From Panopea generosa (Eukaryota > Mollusca > Bivalvia > Adapedonta > Hiatellidae): DNA of 64,000 nucleotides. The stretch covers positions 54,307,625-54,371,624 of the forward strand of contig CM055901.1 in the NCBI GenBank assembly GCA_029582155.1. Reading direction: 5' to 3'. The notes beneath the pieces are model-generated. The model did no database searches and had not been told where the DNA came from. It saw only the letters and a program-made list of their open reading frames with translations. Both the position numbers and the translations under genes were made by a program. Positions 42,110 through 53,900 of this stretch are shown here, piece by piece. Position 1 is the stretch's first letter; the number at the start of each line of letters is the position of its first letter.

Positions 42110-43750
42110 AAATAGCCTTGTAGAAGATAAAAAGAGGTCAAGATTGACCCTAAATCGCTCACCTGTGGCAGAGGAGACAATGCCAATTGTTTGCAAATGC
42201 TAGAGTGTATATAAATTCAGATAATGCAATAATGGTCGATTCGAGGACCATAATACCCGACATTTAAGATCTAATTTGACCAGTTCAAGAACTAGTCCAA
42301 GATAGTATGGTTTCATAACAACCGTGTTAGTTTAATAAAGATCAAATATATACTGTGAGTGCTAGAGTGCAGACAACATCAAATACACATATGTTTTGAC
42401 AATTCAAGGGCCATGACTCAGGCAATATTTATCCGATTGGCCAGTTCAAGAAGGTGTTCAATATATAATGGTTACATTATAACTCTGTAAGTCTGTCGAA
42501 TATTAAATGAAAACTGCAAGTGCTAGAACACAAGGTAAAATATCACAATTTTTGACAATTCAAGGGCCGTAACTCCGACACTAATTATCCGATTTGGCCC
42601 ATTCAAAAACTAGATCTAGATATTATAGTTATATAAGTACTGTATTAGTTTAATGGGGATCAAATAAATACTGCATATGCAAGAGTGAACACAACAACAA
42701 ACAAGAGGTCAGAGAGGGTCTGACTCGCTCTACTGGCAACAAATGGACAGATGGACGTTTCAGAGGAAATGTTTGTATCAGTTCCTAGTCTTCAACACAT
42801 CCTTTATGAGACTACCTGTAAACTATCTAAGGTCTAGGTCTTGAACTTTCAGAGAAAATGTTTTTTAATATTTCGCTTAAAATGTGCTTACAAGCCCTGT
42901 GGTGGGGTGGGGTGGGGGTATTTGTGTAGAATTACTCTTGTTTAAGATTTTGTCTGAAATATTGTGGTTATATAACTGCAGTGTTTGGTCAACATATATA
43001 AAACTGACCCTTGTGGCGGCCCCAAATTTGACCACAAGGATCCGACTTCAACAAATCTTTTAGGGGACCTCAATGCAATGCTACTGTAAACTATCTATGG
43101 TCTAGGCCTTAAACTTTCATAGAAAATGTTTTTTAAAGTTTCGCTTAAAATGTGCATGTAAACCCCGTAGCGGGGGCATTTTGTGGCGAATCACGCTGGT
43201 TCAAGAAATTGTCCAAGATCTTGTGGTTACAGAACTTGTAAGGAAGTTTGGTTAAGATTCAATGAAAAATAGGGCTACTCTCGCGTCTACAACATTTTAC
43301 CTATATGATTATGTAAGTTTGGTGAGAATCAAATGAAAAATACGGGTGCTTGTGTGCACACACGGTCAAATAGTGCATTTTTTTATTAATTCGAGGGCCA
43401 TAAATCTGACATTAAAAATCTAAGAACTTTTTCGAGATATAATGGTTATATAACTATTGTGTAAGTTCGGCGAGAATCAAATGAAAAACTGGTGCTAGAG
43501 TGCACATAAAGTCAAATAGTGCATATTTTTAATGTTTATAGGGTCATAATTCTGACATAAGTAATCCAATTTAGCCAGTTCAAGAAATTGTCTGAGACTT
43601 TATGGTTATATAACTACTATATCAGTCTAGTGAATATCCAATAAGAAAGTGATGGTGCTAGAGTGCACATAACAAAAAGGTTCACGGACGGACGACGGAC
43701 AACAGGCGATAAGAATAGCTCACATTGAGCTTTGCGTAGGTGAGCTAAAA
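42110..43750. repeat. Dispersed repeat with about 140-bp internal units
   Basis: Recurring blocks are TTTTGACAATTCAAGGGCC, CCAGTTCAAGAA, and AGTGCTAGAGTGCA. The ends are complementary over a short stretch: ...TAAATCGCTCACCTG near 42162 and TAGGTGAGCTAAAAA near 43750. An AACAAGAGGTC segment near 42710 resembles the repeat at 60468. No coding part seen. Confidence 0.7.
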
Positions 43751-43838
43751 ATATGATAAGAGTTCATCGGAATAAATATTTTCTCTAGCAAACTTTTTGT
43801 TGTCTGTCATTTTAATGAGTATGCGCAGTTTTCATGTG

Positions 43839-43864
43839 ACTGGTGTATCTCATGATACACCGGT
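43839..43864 (+). promoter_or_regulatory. Hairpin immediately upstream of the MRPL55 start codon
   Basis: ACTGGTGTATC, loop TCAT, then GATACACCGGT: 11-nt arms with one T-G pair. It ends 5 nt before the ATG at 43870, so it would lie in the 5' leader if transcription starts upstream. Confidence 0.5.
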
Positions 43865-43869
43865 TCAAA

Positions 43870-43895
43870 ATGGCTGCCCTTCAACAAATTTCAAG
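43870..43895 (+). CDS. MRPL55: MRPL55 exon 1 (start codon)
   Basis: Twenty-six nt, ATGGCTGCC..., with donor AAG/GTGATG. It is too short to stand out alone, but frame and N-terminal sequence fit. Confidence 0.75.
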
Positions 43896-46800
43896 GTGAT
43901 GAAATTTAAAAGACTCATTTACAGTTTATTTTAAGCAATTTGTGTGTTTATTTTAGTAGATAGTTATGTTCGTATATTTCAATACAATCAGGAATATTAT
44001 GTTAGCAAAACCATATTCTAAAACTGTATGTATTTGTTATTGTCATGTGTTTTCGCGAATTATATTTATTTGAAGATTTTTTTTTTCTTAGAGTCATTAA
44101 AATCAGGTTTTATCAATAATCTAAAAACTATATAACTAAAATGATTTGTCCATACATGTATATGCACATATCTAGCAACATTCTTTGTTTTTTTAAATAA
44201 TATTTGCATAATTCAAAGGATTATGTATAGAAGGATAGGAAACTTGCATCTCCTGACTAAATGATGATAAAAATGCACACGAAAGATTAATTTTTTGGCA
44301 AATTAATCATTCAGAAATCATGGGCAATTGCTTTCTTGTACATGAAAAGAAGGTTGTATGCAATTTTTGATGTTTCAAACTTGTTTTGATCATGTAAATG
44401 ATCTTGAATTAAAGGTATTCAGGTTTGAAGTAAAATTTCTTGTAATTTTGTTGTTATTTTAGTTGCAGCATGCACTTAATGTTTTAATTATCAGAAATAC
44501 TTCAACAATTTTATGAGGAATGGTATTATTTTGATGAGAATTTGATTATGCAATTTAAGAATTTTGATTTGTTTTCCAAAGATGACTGAATGGAAGTTCA
44601 CTTAAGATAATTGAAAACAAGATATTGTGAGATTTTGCATGAATATGTGAGTGTTCACAAAATCTCAATTAGTCGCCTTTCCTTCTCTATATAATTCCTT
44701 TCATATTTTCACTAAGAGATCGAGCAGTTTTGTTTATATAAATACATACCGCAAATGCCCATATAATAACACCATCTCACACATGCGCACTTAAAATTTC
44801 TTAGCTAGGGACAAATTCCATGTGACAATTGAAATGGATAGGTACACTTAAAATACTGTACACCTGTAAGATATCTTGGGAGGGGGTCAACATTTTTGTG
44901 TCCTCTTTTTAGCAAAACTAGTAACCAGAACTACATCATCACTTGGAACAATAAAAAGATAAAAACAAAACATCCTAGCTGTCACAAGGATGTATAATTA
45001 CTCCCTGGCTACCTGGCCTCTAATTGTAGTGAAGGTGAACCAAAAAAATAGCATAAATTAAAATAGTATTATTACTGTATAGTATTAGAAGATAGAAGAC
45101 CAGCAGTGAATGACCTGACAATACGAACAGTTTTGATTATATGCAAAATACTTTTATTTCCATTCATTCATGTAATGGTTACAGGCAGTTGTTACTGAAA
45201 TTGTAGTTGAGTGTCAAAGGTGTTTATAATGTTATAATTTACCCATAAATCCATAAATTCTATTTGTGAATAAGTTTGAATAACTAAAGAATACTCAGTT
45301 TCGTATTCCAGGGTCGAGGCAATTCTTATAGTGCTATCATCTATGCTGTATTATATATTATCTATCAAAAGTTGTGTAAAGACATGCCGAAAAATTCCAT
45401 TCAAGTTGAATCATAAATAAAAATAATTTATTTCAGTTCTGTATCTTAATTTTCTATTGGAAATGGGTGTGTCCTAGTTTCAGACATAGCGGTAACTTCC
45501 CTTTTTATCTATACATATATATCTGTCTCAGTTTTTTTTACCAATCTTCCCCTCTTAAAAACTTATGCTTATTCCCCCTAATTTATGAAAAAAGTCCCCC
45601 TTTTTTTCATTCTTTCTGTTTTTAATAGCATTTAATGCCAGTTGAACAGTTTAAAGCAACAAAGAACAAGAATGTTGACCTGTAAACTGTTTTAAACATA
45701 CATATTTACGATTGTCATTGTTTTGTTTTTAACCCCATTTTCATCATTATGCCATCATCAGTTAATTAGTACTGTAGATTCTCGTCCAACATTTCCTTAA
45801 CAAGGGTGAGTGTGGAAGAATTGTATTTCTTTTATGAAAATAAAATGAGTCGAAGGTGGCATGAAAATTAGGGACGGGTGGGGATGATAATCTAGCAATT
45901 AAGTTATTGCCTTACGACACTATTATCACCTATGGAAGGGACCTTTTATGAAATCTGTAACTTTCATTTTATTTGTTTTCAGGCCCTGGAGACAAGTTAC
46001 ATGCTGTTTATGTACACAACTGACCTGTGTCATTCCTCAACGTCAAAATTCCAATAGATGCACAGTAACAAAGATCAACAGACATCATTATGTTAGAACA
46101 TACCCTACAATGCTAGTCCAACCTGATGGATCTACTATAATCATAAGATATGAAAAACCAAGGAAAATCTTAGAGGTATAAGCATAACAAACTACATTGA
46201 TACTTCATATTTAAAGCAAATAATGACTAAAGAAATGTTCTTTTTTTCTTGAGGTTACAGTTACTTTATATGTTTCTCTCTAAATTGATGCAGTAGCTAC
46301 ATAAGCTGAAAGTCTTAGACATGTTCTCCAAACAATAAAAATCGGGTGAATTTTTCTTTTGAACGTCTAATTTGACAATTGAAGGTAGTGTATGGAGAAA
46401 AAATTGTTCTAAATATATTAGAAATAAAACTAAGTTGGAAATGAATATAAAACATTTAATTCAAATTCCCCAAAACATGAGAATTTTTTTTTTATCCAAA
46501 TGGTGTTATGGAAACTATCTCAGTTCTGAAGTGAAATATCACATATGTATTTTTTTGAAGATCATCTCCTCATCATTTCTAAGATTTATAAATTCAGCAA
46601 AATGTAGCAAATATTATGGATCAAATTCAATTGAAGTCATACTACTTTTTTGATACATCATAAAAAATTACCAGTACTCCAATTTTAAGCAGGAAAATTG
46701 TTTTAGTTTAACCTAGGTTTCGCTTTCTGCATATCATTTTGAGATGTTTTAATATACTTATGGCAATAAGCTGGTATATCTTAGCAGGGTATATTTGGAT

Positions 46801-47136
46801 AGAGAAGTTTTTTGTTAATTTTAATAGAATTTAAAAACCTGATATACTATCTTTAATGTATGAGTTGTAGCCATTGATTATTAAAATTAGATGCACTTGG
46901 CATGCTCTTAATGTCACAGATGAGTGATTTTGAAGCATCATGGTTTTCCTTATTACTTTAACTATTAATCTTTTCATAATTTACTTTTTCAGTTGCCATT
47001 GGATTTATCAAAGCTGACAGAACAGGAAAAAATAGCTCGAATTAAAAGATTAGCACCTGTAAAGAAAGTAGAGGTGAAAGAAGAAATTGAAGATGACTTT
47101 GATGTGAATGAATATAGCAACATGTGGAAGAAATAA
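43870..47136 (+). CDS. MRPL55: Mitochondrial ribosomal protein mL55, 3 exons
   Basis: A protein of the large subunit of the mitochondrial ribosome, encoded in the nucleus and imported. Exons are 43870-43895, 45983-46175 and 46993-47136, totalling 363 nt (120 residues and TAA); human mL55 is about 128. Exon 1 gives MAALQQIS in an AAAATGG start context, and AG/GTGATG leaves phase 2 that fits exon 2. Residues 1-30 are basic, free of acidic residues and suited to a mitochondrial presequence. The core NRHHYVRTYPTMLVQPDGST, then IRYEKPRKILELPLDL, matches the family's YARLYPVLLV..DGSTI.IRY..PR..L..P.DL. The end is acidic and closes YSNMWKK. The upstream flank is repeat DNA ending near 43747. The homology is strong; exon 1 rests on phase, the start context and resemblance to MAAVGSLLG-type starts. 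Confidence 0.9.
44394..44699 (+). repeat. Dispersed 300-bp repeat, copy 1 (MRPL55 intron 1)
   Basis: Runs from TGATCTTGAATTAAAGGTAT to CTATATAATTCCTT and aligns along its length with 60111-60411, with substitutions and short indels. No inverted ends or tRNA head seen. Confidence 0.75.
45983..46175 (+). CDS. MRPL55: MRPL55 exon 2 (core)
   Basis: Follows TTGTTTTCAG, phase 2 to 0. It carries the end of the presequence and the conserved YVRTYP...DGSTIIIRY core. Donor GAG/GTATAA. Confidence 0.93.
46993..47136 (+). CDS. MRPL55: MRPL55 exon 3 (C-terminus)
   Basis: Follows TTTTTCAG. Encodes LPLDLSKLTEQEKIARIKRL to the TAA at 47134-47136. A possible ATTAAA poly(A) variant lies at 47296-47301. Confidence 0.93.
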   Translation: MPLDLSKLTEQEKIARIKRLAPVKKVEVKEEIEDDFDVNEYSNMWKK

Positions 47137-48031
47137 TAGACAAATTTTATAAATGTGAATGAACATGTGAAAAATAGAAAATGTCTTTCATGAAAAAGTT
47201 GATCATATTGTGGAAACAAAGACACAATTTTACAATAATAGTGCTATGAACAACTGATGAAAATGGACCTGTACATAATAGAGATAAAAAAAATAATTAA
47301 AAATTTCATTTTAATTGTTAATGCCGAGAGACTTTCAAGTATCACAACCTATTATTAAAATAGATTGGTATTCAGATACACACATTTGAAGAAATAACCT
47401 CTCATATCTATATGAATAACTTCAAATCTGAAGACATAAGAAGATTGTTGAGTTACTACTAATAATTATATTACGTAAGAATTACCAATTCAACAACGTG
47501 AAGATTCTCGTGTCATCAGTGATTCTGTGACTAAAAGGGTTCATCCAAATCAGAATCTGCAGTATTTGGCAAATATGTTGAGGTTGTGTTTAGGTTAAAC
47601 GATTTGTTTATTTTGAATGTTGCTGACAAGTTATCAGCTAGCTATGTTTATTTAGATTGTTCTGAGATCTTTGGTTTCATAGCATCAACTCTGAAAACAA
47701 TGTATTTTCTTGCCAGAAGTTATCTGGTACTTTGTAACACTATGTTTTACATGCATAAAATATCAAATTAAATATTTTAAAAAAATATTATGAATTTATT
47801 TAATCCCATAGTTTAAGATGTATGAATAGTCGAGGAATGGACATGACAAGGTCAAGGCTATGATATAGTTTATCGTTGTTCACTTGCAGGCTGTTACTAA
47901 TAATTGTTATTTTGATGATATCATCAGGGGACAATTGTAATGGTGTCATTTTGTCAGTCCATTTGTCGGTCAGTCCATCACACGTTGTCCATTTAATTAT
48001 TCAAATGTATTTTACCAGATTTTGATTAAAT

Positions 48032-48217
48032 TTATATTAATTTACTTTAACTTGATTGCAAAGAAATCTCTGAGCAGATATGAACCAATCTCATTTTGTT
48101 TCCTGGGTAGAACCACTGTCCAGTACTGGATGTAGTTTTTGAGAGGCTATGGTATCGAGCATTGCATTTGACCTCTAGCGTGAGTAGCCAGGACTCTATC
48201 CACTGTACTACTGTCCT
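48032..48217 (-). repeat. Old tRNA-derived SINE, family B copy
   Basis: Tail TTTACTTTAACTTGATTGCA, body TTTCCTGGGTAGAACC, and a degraded head complement (CTCTATCCACTGTACTACTG). Its B box has decayed. Confidence 0.55.
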
Positions 48218-48359
48218 TGATTAAACTTTGTTGAAAGTATCACTACTGAGTCCTGTTGTGAATATTGTCAGAAAGTTCCAATTCCAATGATTTTTGTAGA
48301 AAAGTTGCATCTCTATCAGTACACAATCGGAAACTTGCTAAACTTTTCTCTAACATATA

Positions 48360-48524
48360 CAGTCAGACCTGTGTTAGCGGTCACTTCTATTAAGCAACCA
48401 CCTGTCTTAAGCAACCATAGTTCTTATTTCCTATTTCTATGCTTTCAAAGTAAATTAACCTGTATTAAGCAACAACCTGTCTTTGCTCCTTCCCTTTACT
48501 GGCTGCTTAAGACAGGTTTGACTG
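48360..48524. mobile_element. Short TIR element with TA target sites, second copy
   Basis: Begins CAGTCAGACCTGT and ends ACAGGTTTGACTG, flanked by TA. Its motifs (TTAAGCAACC, GGCTGCTTAAGACA) match 11509-11686 in inverted orientation. Confidence 0.7.
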
Positions 48525-48698
48525 TATCTACATCGCTTATTCTGTCAAGTATTCATAAATGTATGTGATGGAGCATGTCACAATACTATTGTTTGATACA
48601 GACTTGTAGATTTATTATAATTGAATGTTGAACCACGATGGGAAACATTTCATTGATGCTATTTTGCGTAGACAAATATACACTCTGTTTTATTATAG

Positions 48699-48863
48699 GG
48701 TTAAGTATACTGCAATTTTGATATTTGTGACCGAATATGAGGTTATTAATGGTCTCATTTTTTTTTTTTTTTAACAACGGCACTGAAGGTGGAGTTGTCT
48801 AAAATAATTTGTGATCATTAAAAACCTACGGTCACAAATTTCAAACTTACAGTATATTTAACC
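48699..48863. mobile_element. 165-bp MITE-like element
   Basis: Inverted ends of about 34 bp: GGTTAAGTATACTGCAATTT...TTTGTGACC and GGTCACAAATTTC...ACAGTATATTTAACC. ATA lies near both ends as a possible target duplication. Confidence 0.7.
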
Positions 48864-49561
48864 ATATTCTAATGTCTTGAAAATGTACGTTTTATCATTA
48901 AAATTTGTGTGCTGAACCAAGTTACTTGAGTGACTAGTGTTTAAATTGAACTTGCCGTGTAGCCGAATGACGCATATATCAGTAAATGATGCAGTATAAA
49001 AGTAGTTTCTCGTAAAAATCTCCTAAAATCTTTATAAGGTGAAAAAGAAAAGTTTAAATAATCCATTACAAAAAACTTTTCATTGCTTATTGGTATAGTT
49101 ATACATGTATATGTTACAAATCTCTTTTGATGGAGTCTTTAATGGTGCACTATTGTTTTTGTGATGCCTAGATTCATAAGTAGGTCAATTATTTATCTAT
49201 TACAGATAAAACTCATTCCTTATACTGATATAACTAGAATCATCTGAAAGTCGTAAGTTACATCTACATAATTTTAATAATGATTATAATTACTTTATTT
49301 CACACAATCTACAAAATCTTTGAATCTTTCTTGAGATCATCAACAAAGTAATTAAAACAGAAAATCTGATTTTTTTCATTTAATTTGTACAAAATTATTA
49401 TGCAGTTTGAGATCTTAAGTTCGTTAAGCAGGATTGAATTTCTAAAAGTGACCAGGTGGGGTCACTTGAAAGGTTAAAATTGAAAATTCTCAAAAATCTT
49501 TTTCTCAACAACCAGTCAGTCAAATTTGACCATATTTGATATAGATTATCCCTATGATTAA

Positions 49562-50023
49562 AGGGATTATATTGGCATATAACCATCAATTCCCTGTCCT
49601 AAATACACACGCCCAACATGAATATACACTTTTAACTCAGAGATACGCGTCTAAAGTGTCTAATTGCATAACCTTTTTATTACAAACAGCGGGTTTCTGA
49701 AGCCACATTTTTGTTTACATTCGCCATTTTCAATGAACCGCTTTCAGATTTCCGATCAATCATTGGATAACATTGTGATGACTTGTTCCCGATCTCGTTT
49801 TCGAGGCTTTGTCCGGGAAGTTTACGGAGTCAAATGTAGACATTCCACAATACTTTATTGCGGTACATATTAAAGTTTTAGCCAATAATCAATTACTGTT
49901 AATTTGATAACTTTCAAGTAAATAAAGGTTATACCTCAATACATAGGCATTATTTTGTGCACACTGCATACAGGAAAAGTATGGATTAACAGTGTGATTG
50001 TGTAACTTGGCAATATAATCCCT
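49562..50023. mobile_element. 462-bp TTAA-flanked element with AGGG termini
   Basis: Begins AGGGATTATATTGGC and ends GCAATATAATCCCT, with TTAA on both sides (49558-49561, 50024-50027). The first 13 terminal bases are perfectly inverted. TTAA targets occur with piggyBac and Kolobok superfamilies; AGGG rather than CCC termini lean to the latter. It lies within an older repeat whose flanks resemble 50130-50340. Confidence 0.78.
49733..49873 (+). CDS. Small ORF (46 aa) inside the 462-bp TTAA element
   Basis: The ATG lies just after a TTTACATTCGCCATTTTCA promoter-like motif. It encodes MNRFQISDQSLDNIVMT, then CSRSRFRGFVREVYG. The local sequence is richer in CG than its surroundings. It could be the first exon remnant of a transposon gene. 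No family was recognised and it may not be expressed. Confidence 0.25.
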   Translation: MNRFQISDQSLDNIVMTCSRSRFRGFVREVYGVKCRHSTILYCGTY

Positions 50024-50027
50024 TTAA

Positions 50028-52502
50028 GAGTCCGAAGTTTGTACAAGTCGAGGGGCCACTGGTGTGTAAGAGGCACTGTTATAGGTATACTACGGGAAAA
50101 AGGAAAATTCTCATTTTCTCTTTTGTGTAAATATACTGTTCAATTTAAGATCTGAAGCATTGTCTAATAACAGAACTTTAGACTTGGTTTAATAAAGAGG
50201 ATTGAATTTCCATAACGGACCAGGAGATTCCCCAATATGTTTAAAATTAGGAATGTTTATAAATGTTTATTCTCAACAACCAATCAGTCAGACATGTTCA
50301 AAATTGATATAAATTATTGCTTAAGGGGTTTGAACTTTTGCAAATCCTGGTGCAAGGGTATATTTGGACCTTGTATGGGAGCATTGAGTTTTATATAAGA
50401 ATACTATGGGAAAATAAAAAAAAATCCCATTTCTTATCCATTCGTTTCAGTACTAATTTATAGTTTGAGATCTGAAACTTTGTCTAGTCTTACCAAATTA
50501 GATCTGATTCAACAAGGAGGATGGAATTTCAATATGAATCCAAAGGGACTACAAAAGGGTTGAACTTATGGAATTTCAATAACCTTTTGGTAGTCGTATA
50601 TGAAAATGTGTTGAAAATTGCATTAAACAATGTGTTGAAGAAGGCATTGAACCATGTGCCAACAAATATTTCTGTGAATGAGAAATATAATGTTCTGTAG
50701 TAAGGATTAAACAAAACAACATATAAATGATTTACTTTTATTCATTTTTATTCAGAACTGTTTCATAACGCCATTTAATGTTAAAATAAAATAAAGAAGA
50801 TTAACTTTTCCTTCGATGTCATTCTCTATATATCATTATGAAGCTTTAGAAGTTTCACTTAGTTATCGATATATTAATTATACAATACTAAATTCTAATG
50901 AACAATAATGAATGTAAATGGGCTAACATCTTTAAAGATTTTTTTTACCTTTAACTTTAATTAGAGATATTTCTAAACAACACATTTTAGTTAAAAAACA
51001 CAATTTTCCCTTGTTCAATTTTTTTTTTAGAAAATGCTACCATAAATAAATATGCTCTCAGACAAATCTTGTGTACAGGTAATTAATTTATTTTATCCGA
51101 AACACAGAAGTGTGAGATTTTGAGATTAATTCCCATCTTTGATGAACTTAAGCCTTTGTGAGAATTTGTAATATTCCTGCTAAATATTTGATGAACTTAA
51201 GCCCTTGTGAGATTGTTTTACAATCATATAAAGTGTTTATATTTACAAAATGTTATTCAACATGATAGATGACTGAACACATACTGGTAGCTTATATTTA
51301 CAGAAAGTTATTATGATAGGTGACTAAACACCTCACTATCTATTATGAGAATCTTACATAGATATATGGTTGGGATAAGAATACTCAAGCCCAAGGTTTC
51401 ACTTTTGTTATTGGTAGTCCCAGTGATACCAAGTGTTAGAATCACATTACCTCAAACCTATACTCATTATCGATTCTTTTTCTTGCATACCACTCTTTTT
51501 TTTTTTAGCATTTAATTATGTTGATTTTAACCCGTCTTCTGATTCAAATTAATGCTTGGACTAATGCTTGCATTTTAGGAATGGTAAGTTTTATCTTTAT
51601 CCTAGAGTGAGATTATAAGAATCTATCTTTGTTTTGAGGTTCAGATAGCAGAGTTATCGCCAGAACAGATATACAAACCAAACAAAAAACATTATGATTC
51701 TTTTTCTTTCATACCAAACACATGGAATAATCATTTCACTTTAAGTCATCATTTTACTTTTTCTTACACCAATCACTTTTAAGATGATCAATCAAATAAT
51801 TTACATCACATAGAGAAATGTTTATACACCACTTCACAGGGTGAGGAGAGAAGAAAAGGCACATTGATGGCTTGTAGGTAAAAAAAACTTTGACATCCAT
51901 GTTTGGTGGTATGCAAGAATGAAATTATTAGCACTGATATAATGGCAGATTAATGTGGGAAAAATAAAACACTACATTGTCCTGTAAAGAATATAAGATC
52001 CACACATACATGGAGGAGTTTTTTCCCATACCGTTCTTGAGATCAATATTTTGTTTTACAATACTTTTCAGCAGGATGTTATCTATCATGATTGATGACT
52101 GAACACATAACTAGAATGAACACTTAACTATAATGAACACATAACATAATGAACTCGTACCAGATTATCACAACCATTAACAAGTTTTTGATGAAATTGC
52201 GATGAAAGAAAAAAACAACAATAAACCCTGCATGCTGCCACTGACGTTCAAACTGTCATACATTAAATGCTGATTTTCTCATGCTAAATGAACAGAATGG
52301 TTCATGCTTAACACATGTGTTCTATAAACTTGAGCAACTGCGAGATGTTTGATTATTGAACACAAAATTATAAAATTACTTAAACATGATTGGTGATTGG
52401 AACACATAGTTTAAAACAATTTATTTATAACCAAGCTTACAAACCCAAGCATTATGTCTTCTAGGCCACATTACTACATGTTTTGTCGAGTGAAACGCAC
52501 CA
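50028..52502. other. Intergenic, no gene seen
   Basis: AT-rich. From about 50130 to 50560 there are two older relatives of 49400-49560 (GATTGAATTTC, TTCTCAACAACCA.TCAGTCA), indicating a degraded repeat family. Short direct repeats (TTTGATGAACTTAAGCC) occur near 51140-51200. Confidence 0.5.
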
Positions 52503-52755
52503 GGAGTCGTATTCACCAACCATTCTTGAGAATATTCTTAGGCCTGAAAATCCAAATTTCATCCTTAGATATCTAGTTAACCATGACCCATAGAATAATT
52601 GTGAGAGTTTATTTGACTATATATAAGGTATAAGGTGTCCCTTCATGCTTGGAAATTTTGGCCTCAACAAATGGAATTACAGTGCGTTTTCAAAATTCCT
52701 TCTTGACTTCAAGTCTAAGAATATTCTTAAGAATGGTTGGTGAATACCATCCCTA
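52503..52755. mobile_element. MITE with 33-bp terminal inverted repeats
   Basis: Left GTATTCACCAACCATTCTTG...TTCTTAG (52509-52541) and right 52715-52747 are inverted copies differing at one base. The interior of about 170 bp is non-coding. Confidence 0.82.
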
Positions 52756-52941
52756 GGTATCAAACCATTTAGAGCTAAAGTAATACCTGTCCTCAGAGTT
52801 CTAACTAATTGTATAATCAGATTTTACACAGCAATAAAGCTACAAAATATGTACTTCTCAATGTTTCCAAAATTTCTCATGAATTAACTTCAATGGTAAT
52901 GTTTCTTCATTATGAAATTATCATACCAGTCAAGTTAACAG

Positions 52942-53103
52942 AGTTGTCAGATGACAACAAAGCCCCCCAATGGGATAAAGCTCACCACCCATGCAAAGAC
53001 TTAAGCCAAACATCAAAACTTAAACGCAAAAGTTTAACCTGTGTGTCTACAGATGAGGCAGACGCCGGGGACATGGAAATAGCTCTCCTGGACATTCGTC
53101 TTG
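52942..53103 (+). CDS. Possible isolated + exon, unknown product
   Basis: An open stretch of 162 nt lies between TTAACAG and the strong donor TTG/GTGAGT, phase 1 at both ends. It encodes LSDDNKAPQWDKAHHPCKDL, a basic KLKRKS patch and a DEADAGDMEIALLDIRLG end. Its composition looks coding, unlike the neighbouring AT-rich DNA. No partner exons were found and the acceptor is poor in pyrimidines. It could be an exon of an unseen gene, an old transposon fragment or chance. Confidence 0.3.
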
Positions 53104-53504
53104 GTGAGTTTAAAACCCACATGACAGTAGTGCTTCTAAGTTTTATGAAACATAACAAACTTATAAAAATCAATCAATGAACGGTGTCTTCCTTATCAAC
53201 ATTCTCAAACCATATTAACTAAACAAAAAATTAAATATATTCACGTTAAGGACTATTATTTCCCTTACATTATTTAACTAAACGGTAAAATCTTTTTAAC
53301 ATGAACAAAAATACATTCACCTACATGTATCAACAAAGGTACCCAACAAGGCCTTGTATCACTCTGGTCCAAGTAGGCAAGTTCAAGAATTTTCAAGATT
53401 TCATGGGCATCAACATCTTTGACAATATTAGTTTTCTGTCATTGACTGGCAATAACTCTGTCATTTCTGGTCTGATTGGGCTTCGGTTAGAACTCTTTTA
53501 AGTT

Positions 53505-53900
53505 AAGCCTGGCTCAGATGGAAATTGAAGATGCGACCATAATTACAAGACAGAAATGAGCATTTTTCTATGCATCAAGGGAACTCAGTGGTTATATTTG
53601 GTCTGACTGTGCTATACATGTATTTAGAAACTTCAATGAACTTTCATGCTTTTGAAGTCTGGCTCAGATGGAAATTGAAGATGTGACCATATTTACAAGG
53701 CCGAAATGAGCATATTTCTATTCATCAAGGGAACTCTGTACCTATTTTTTGTCCAACTGTACTACATTTAGAAACTTTATTGAACTTTCATGCATATAAA
53801 CATTTCAAATTTAGCCTGGCTCAGATGAAAATTGAAGATATGGCCATATTTACAAGGCAACATTTTTCTATGAATCAAAGGCCATAACTTTGTTGTGTCT
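53505..53900. repeat. Three degenerate units of about 155 bp
   Basis: GCCTGGCTCAGATGGAAATT...GACCATA.TTACAAG...ATGAGCATTTTTCTATG recurs near 53514, 53662 and 53816. Confidence 0.8.

Noticed and set aside
46372..46653. 93-codon + reading frame inside MRPL55 intron 2
   Set aside because: Lies between two well-supported exons, AT-rich, no motif.
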